From Calditrichota bacterium (GTDB taxonomy: Bacteria > Zhuqueibacterota > Zhuqueibacteria > JANLFK01 > Oleimicrobiaceae): a DNA stretch of 37,941 bases. This document shows, one piece after another, positions 34,289 to 37,941 of this stretch. The first letter of the stretch is position 1. Each line of letters opens with the position of its first letter. Made by a program: the position numbers and the translations under genes. The stretch is from positions 1 to 37,941 of the forward strand of contig JACIZP010000345.1 in the NCBI GenBank assembly GCA_014359355.1, in the 5' to 3' direction. The notes beneath the pieces were generated by a model. The model had not been told where the DNA came from and did no database searches. It saw only the letters and a list, made by a program, of their open reading frames with translations.

Positions 34289-36889
34289 CTAACGCATCAG
34301 CACCATTTTCTTGGCCTGCACAAAGTCGCCTGCCCGCAGGCGATAGATGTACACGCCGGACGGCAACCCCTCAGCGTTCACGGTCACCGAGTGCGTCCCC
34401 TCCGGCTTCAGCTCGTCCACCAGGGTCCTCACCTTCTGCCCCAAGGGGTTGTAGAGCTCTAACTTTACCACCCCTGGCTTCTGCAGGGTGAAGGTGATGA
34501 CGGTGGCCGGGTTGAACGGGTTCGGGTAGTTCTGGCGAAGCTCGTAGGCCAACACCGTCTTGGCTTTCGGGCCTGTCGGCACCTCGGTGCGGACAAACAT
34601 GGTGTCGCCTATCCAGGTGTAGGTCCACTCCTGCGGGTTCTGCCACTGGTGGTCGGTGCTCACCGGTGACAGCCCAAGATTGCCCTGCCACGTGCCCCCA
34701 TCGTTGTCGTGGAAGTAGAGGTCGATGGGGATGCGCATGCCGCGTACTGGGTGGAAGCGGACGTCATCTTGCACTGGCAGCGAGTCCAGCGGTATCTTCG
34801 CCTCCAGCACGTAGTCTCTCCCGCCGAGATCGGAGAAGTAGTAGTTCTCGTGCTCCGGGGTGTAGAGCGTGCCGCCACCCGAATAATCGAGCTGCAGGCG
34901 GTCTTGCACAAAGTAGATGATGTAATCGGGTTCGGCACCGCGCTTGATGGCGCTATGCTGCAGGCCCCGCTGGTCGTAAAGGCCAATGAACATCTGGAAG
35001 GCGTCCTGATCCCACCAGTTGCCCGGGCCGTAGAAGTAGGAGTCATCCACCACATCTGCGGCGACGTAGAGGAAGGTGTCGTCCACCGCCAAGTAGACCG
35101 TGCCCGTCAGGTCGGCTTCGTTGTTGACATCGCCCACTGGCACATGGTGGGTCTCCGGCTTGATCACGAACGGCATGATGCCGCTGGCGTCCCACTCACC
35201 CAAGTCGCCGTCAGCCGCAAAATTGGCCGGCGGCTCCAGCGAAATGGTGGCGATGCCTTGCGCGGTGTTGGTGGCTGGTCCGGACAGGCCCAAGGCGCTG
35301 ACGTTGCCAGCAGCATCCTTGCACTCCACCGCATAGTAGTAGGTCAGCTCCTTGTCCACCAGCGGATGGTAGAGCCAGTGCGTCACCGCCTGGGTATTCT
35401 CCGGCACCTTGGCTGCCACCACGTCCAACCCGGCCAAGTTGGCAGGGTCGATGGGCTGCAGGCTGGCGTAGACCGTGTAAGTCTCGTCCTTTTCGCCGGG
35501 GACGTCTTGCCATATCACCAGGTTGTAGTAGGCTCCTGCGACGCCGCGGACGTTCTGCGGTGCCTCTGGTGCCGTGATGTCGATGGGCGGGTTACCGGTC
35601 CAGATGTCGTCCAGGTAGACCTCCTTGCCCAGACCGCTGGCCTCCTTGATGTTAAATTTGAGCCCGGCTACTTTGGTGCAGTCCATCTCGCCCCCTTGCC
35701 ACTGGTTGGTCGTGGGGTTCCAACCGCCGGCAAAGCGGTTAAAGTCCTTGAGGGCGATCTTTACCTGCTTCCAGGTGCCATCGTAGCCCACCGCCGCTTC
35801 CTCCAGGAGGTAGATGGCGTTGTACTCCAGGTCCGGTTCCACGCCCCAGCCGTCTTCATCCGGGTCGAAGAGCACTACCTCCAGCTGCCCCAGCCCGGCG
35901 TTGGCTTTAATCTTGAACTGCAAGGAGTCGGTGCGCCACGACGCCTGGAGGTTCTTGGGCGAGGCCAGGAAGAGGCCCATACCGTCGCCCAGTGCCCACG
36001 ACTCAGTTGGTGTCCTCCACAGGATGGAGCGCGTGCCTGGGGTGGAGGCCTCGACATCGGTCACCTCGGCTGAGCCTGTGCCGCTCCAGCCGCCCCACAG
36101 GGTCACATTGCCGGGCACCTCCCGCCCGTTGAAGAAGATGATTTCCACACGAGTGGGCGAGAACAGGGCCAGATGGTCGAGGATCACGGTGCCAGTACAC
36201 ACATCTCCTGCACCGCTCCCGCTGATGGAGAACTCGAAGGAGAAACCCTTGATCTTGTCCAAGTCCAGGATGTCGTTTCCCTGGATTCCTGCCCAACCGG
36301 TGCGATTGAAAGCGCCGCCACCCCACTCATCCAAATTGGGGTCGAATCTGCCGTCCAGCAGCGGCATGGCGATGCGATGCCAGCCGGGGGCGTTGTCCAA
36401 GACGTAGTGGAACGAGTAGTAGTACTCCGACTCCATCACGTTGTAGGTCTTCACCCCGTTGGGCGAATCGCTCACGTCGTGCAGGTTGAACCTCAGGTGC
36501 ACGCGCCCAGGCAGCGACTGCGGCGTTTCGTTGTAGTACCAGAACATCACCGAGTCGTAGGCGGACCAGTCGTAGAGCCCGTTGGAGTCTGGGTTCCAGT
36601 GCTCCAGCTTCACGTAGCCCCCCCAGCTTTCGATGTCGTGCACGCTGTATTCCAGGCGCATGGCGCCGGCCCCCTCTTCTGCCGGACTCGGCACATAGCT
36701 GACCTTCAGCCAGCACTTGGCAGAGTCGGCGTGCTCGCTGGTCTGATAGTGCTGCCCGCCGTGGTTGGGGAAATAGGCCCAGTAGTTCGTGTCTGCCGGT
36801 GCCGCGTCAAAGCTGTTGATCATAAGCTCTTGGGCAACCGCCAAGAATGGGGCCGCCAGCAAAGCAGCAACAAGCAAAACTGTCTTCAT
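34289..36889 (-). CDS. Secreted multidomain carbohydrate-binding protein with CBM9-like module and T9SS sorting domain
   Basis: 866 residues with a clean signal peptide (KTVLLVAALLAAPFLAVAQ). Two jelly-roll-like regions come first (about 20-255 and 255-430; SYDSVMFWYYNETPQ-like and QFKIKANAGLGQLEVVLFDP). An FN3-like module follows (about 435-545, APQNVRGVAGAYYNLVIWQD to YYYAVECKDAAGNVSAL). Residues about 550-775 resemble a CBM9 domain (NFAADGDLGEWDASG, LAVDDTFLYVAADVVDDSYF, WWDQDAFQMFIG, RIPIDLYFHDND). A linker and the sorting domain end the protein (LRQNYPNPFNPATVITFTL to SGVYIYRLRAGDFVQAKKMVLMR). GGAGG precedes the ATG. No catalytic residues are evident, so it probably binds glycan at the surface. 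Confidence 0.88.
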   Translation of the reverse strand: MKTVLLVAALLAAPFLAVAQELMINSFDAAPADTNYWAYFPNHGGQHYQTSEHADSAKCWLKVSYVPSPAEEGAGAMRLEYSVHDIESWGGYVKLEHWNPDSNGLYDWSAYDSVMFWYYNETPQSLPGRVHLRFNLHDVSDSPNGVKTYNVMESEYYYSFHYVLDNAPGWHRIAMPLLDGRFDPNLDEWGGGAFNRTGWAGIQGNDILDLDKIKGFSFEFSISGSGAGDVCTGTVILDHLALFSPTRVEIIFFNGREVPGNVTLWGGWSGTGSAEVTDVEASTPGTRSILWRTPTESWALGDGMGLFLASPKNLQASWRTDSLQFKIKANAGLGQLEVVLFDPDEDGWGVEPDLEYNAIYLLEEAAVGYDGTWKQVKIALKDFNRFAGGWNPTTNQWQGGEMDCTKVAGLKFNIKEASGLGKEVYLDDIWTGNPPIDITAPEAPQNVRGVAGAYYNLVIWQDVPGEKDETYTVYASLQPIDPANLAGLDVVAAKVPENTQAVTHWLYHPLVDKELTYYYAVECKDAAGNVSALGLSGPATNTAQGIATISLEPPANFAADGDLGEWDASGIMPFVIKPETHHVPVGDVNNEADLTGTVYLAVDDTFLYVAADVVDDSYFYGPGNWWDQDAFQMFIGLYDQRGLQHSAIKRGAEPDYIIYFVQDRLQLDYSGGGTLYTPEHENYYFSDLGGRDYVLEAKIPLDSLPVQDDVRFHPVRGMRIPIDLYFHDNDGGTWQGNLGLSPVSTDHQWQNPQEWTYTWIGDTMFVRTEVPTGPKAKTVLAYELRQNYPNPFNPATVITFTLQKPGVVKLELYNPLGQKVRTLVDELKPEGTHSVTVNAEGLPSGVYIYRLRAGDFVQAKKMVLMR

Positions 36890-36961
36890 AGGACGGACCT
36901 CCTGTTTCTTTTGGCGTCATCTGACAACTCTTCACACTTTGTGGAGCATCAGGCCGCGCCA

Positions 36962-37032
36962 TCACCTCCTTTCTTCACCTCTTACCGAAAGCCTTGGCAT
37001 CCACCGAAAAGTCTCGCCTCTCACCTCCTTTC
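36962..37032 (-). repeat. Two near-perfect anti-anti-Shine-Dalgarno boxes in an intergenic leader
   Basis: GAAAGGAGGTGA occurs twice on the minus strand (37032-37021 and 36973-36962), 59 bases apart, in the 190-base gap before the CBM9 gene. Each is almost the exact complement of the 16S rRNA 3' end but has no start codon at a proper distance: the second is fused to an ATG with no gap. Only very short reading frames follow. Confidence 0.7.
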
Positions 37033-37079
37033 GTCTGCCTGGTGAAACGTTCAGCATGCTGTTCTGCATCTCCCTCGGC

Positions 37080-37941
37080 TCACCGGAAGTAAATGCGCAG
37101 CGTATCGAAAATGGCCCGAGCCGCCAGCGAATCGATGTCGCCCACTCTGCGACTGACGCGGAAGATGCCCCACCACTCCTCGTTGGAGAAGCCGTCAGGG
37201 TGCGCAGAGGAGGCATATCCACCGAGGTCGTGTGACCAGGGATCCCCCGCTTTCCACCACTCGTCGGAGTAGGCCATCAGGGTGGCGCCAATGCAGAAGG
37301 GGTAGCGCTTCATTTCCAGAAGTCGATTTCTTGCAAAGGTGGCCTGGGTGAGCTCATACTCGCAACCATTGCGGTTGTCATAGGCATCGATGCCGTATTC
37401 CGAGATCCACAGGGGCTTGGACGAGAAGGCCGAGTAGAGGAGGAAGGTGGGCCCGAACCCTTCCCGGTCCGACTTGTACAGGTTTAACCCCCAGATGTCG
37501 AGATACGGTAGATCGCTGTCGCGGGCCAAGTAGTCAGCAAGGCCTATGCGCGTGCGGTCGCCATTGGGACAAGCAACCGGGTGGTAACCGGCACCTTCAG
37601 CAAGAAAGGCGGTCACCGCCAGGTCCTCGACCAGGGAGTACCAGGCCCAGTTGTCGCCATTGGTCAGGTTCTGCTCGTTGCCCAACGACCAGGCCAAGAG
37701 CGCCGGGTGGTCCTTGATGGTGCGCACGTACTGCTCGAATTCCTCGATGATTCCCAGACGTTCACGTGGGGCGAAAAAGTCCGCCTCGGTGGACACCCAG
37801 AACCCGGCGAGCACTTTCAGGCCGCAGCGGTCTGCCTGGTCGAGGAGGAGCTGCTCCGCCTTGCCCCAGGTGCGGATGGCGTTGCAGTTCATCGTGCGTA
37901 GAAGGGGCATGTCTCGTGCGTACACTCGTTCCGGAAAAACC
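37080..37941 (-). CDS. Clan GH-A glycoside hydrolase, C-terminal part (cut by right edge)
   Basis: A TIM-barrel glycosidase (GH2/GH5-like) whose 5' end lies beyond the window; the frame is open to 37941. ERVYARDMPLLRTMNCNAIRTWG is the beta-alpha start of the barrel. The acid/base Glu is in LLAWSLGNEQN, and the nucleophile Glu is in KPLWISEYGIDAYDN. The order and spacing match clan GH-A. LRIYFR ends the protein without a sorting domain. Substrate is not determinable; the neighbouring GH16 and CBM9 proteins suggest a beta-glucan or oligosaccharide. Confidence 0.85.
   Translation of the reverse strand, partial: VFPERVYARDMPLLRTMNCNAIRTWGKAEQLLLDQADRCGLKVLAGFWVSTEADFFAPRERLGIIEEFEQYVRTIKDHPALLAWSLGNEQNLTNGDNWAWYSLVEDLAVTAFLAEGAGYHPVACPNGDRTRIGLADYLARDSDLPYLDIWGLNLYKSDREGFGPTFLLYSAFSSKPLWISEYGIDAYDNRNGCEYELTQATFARNRLLEMKRYPFCIGATLMAYSDEWWKAGDPWSHDLGGYASSAHPDGFSNEEWWGIFRVSRRVGDIDSLAARAIFDTLRIYFR

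Overview
The window is a GC-rich bacterial chromosome segment, almost certainly from a Gram-negative member of the FCB superphylum (Bacteroidota, Calditrichota, KSB1, Fibrobacterota and relatives). The evidence is a TonB-dependent receptor with a carboxypeptidase-regulatory-like N-terminal domain, a PorV/UPF0164-type outer-membrane protein, several secreted proteins ending in FlgD-like type IX secretion sorting domains, an LptE-like lipoprotein, and a naturally circularly permuted GH16 beta-glucanase like that of Fibrobacter succinogenes. Phylum-level placement inside FCB is inference.

Layout. (1) 1-9505, minus strand: uvrB, purD, a galE-like epimerase, a sigma-54-type activator, an lptE-like lipoprotein, a TPR protein, a glycosyltransferase and glpD (cut by the left edge). 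uvrB has a clear sigma-70 promoter. (2) 9600-13757, plus strand: a divergent promoter drives an outer-membrane-like protein and an S41 peptidase lipoprotein; a second promoter drives a PpiD/SurA-like chaperone that ends in a strong terminator. (3) 13799-18889, minus strand: a lytic transglycosylase behind a long structured leader with two tandem, covarying RNA-like hairpin units, and an ECF sigma/anti-sigma operon with a predicted outer-membrane barrel and an unknown exported protein. (4) 18945-23182, minus strand: pfkA, araB and glgC in one operon. (5) 23380-37941, minus strand: a glycan-use-like locus with a clan GH-A glycosidase (cut by the right edge), a CBM9-containing secreted protein, a TonB-dependent receptor, a large Ca-site/FN3 exported protein, a PorV-like protein, a SurA-like chaperone and the permuted GH16 glucanase.

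Region 5 reads as a surface and periplasmic system for binding, cutting and importing a beta-glucan-like polymer, with no SusD homologue in view. Region 4 supplies sugar phosphorylation, glycolysis and glycogen synthesis. Regions 1 to 3 are mostly cell-envelope biogenesis and housekeeping. No tRNA, rRNA, CRISPR array, insertion sequence or phage gene was seen. Five promoters share the form TTGxxx, a 17-base spacer and TATATT or TAAATT. The most unusual features are the duplicated leader structure at 14658-14800, the permuted glucanase, and the SusD-less glycan locus.
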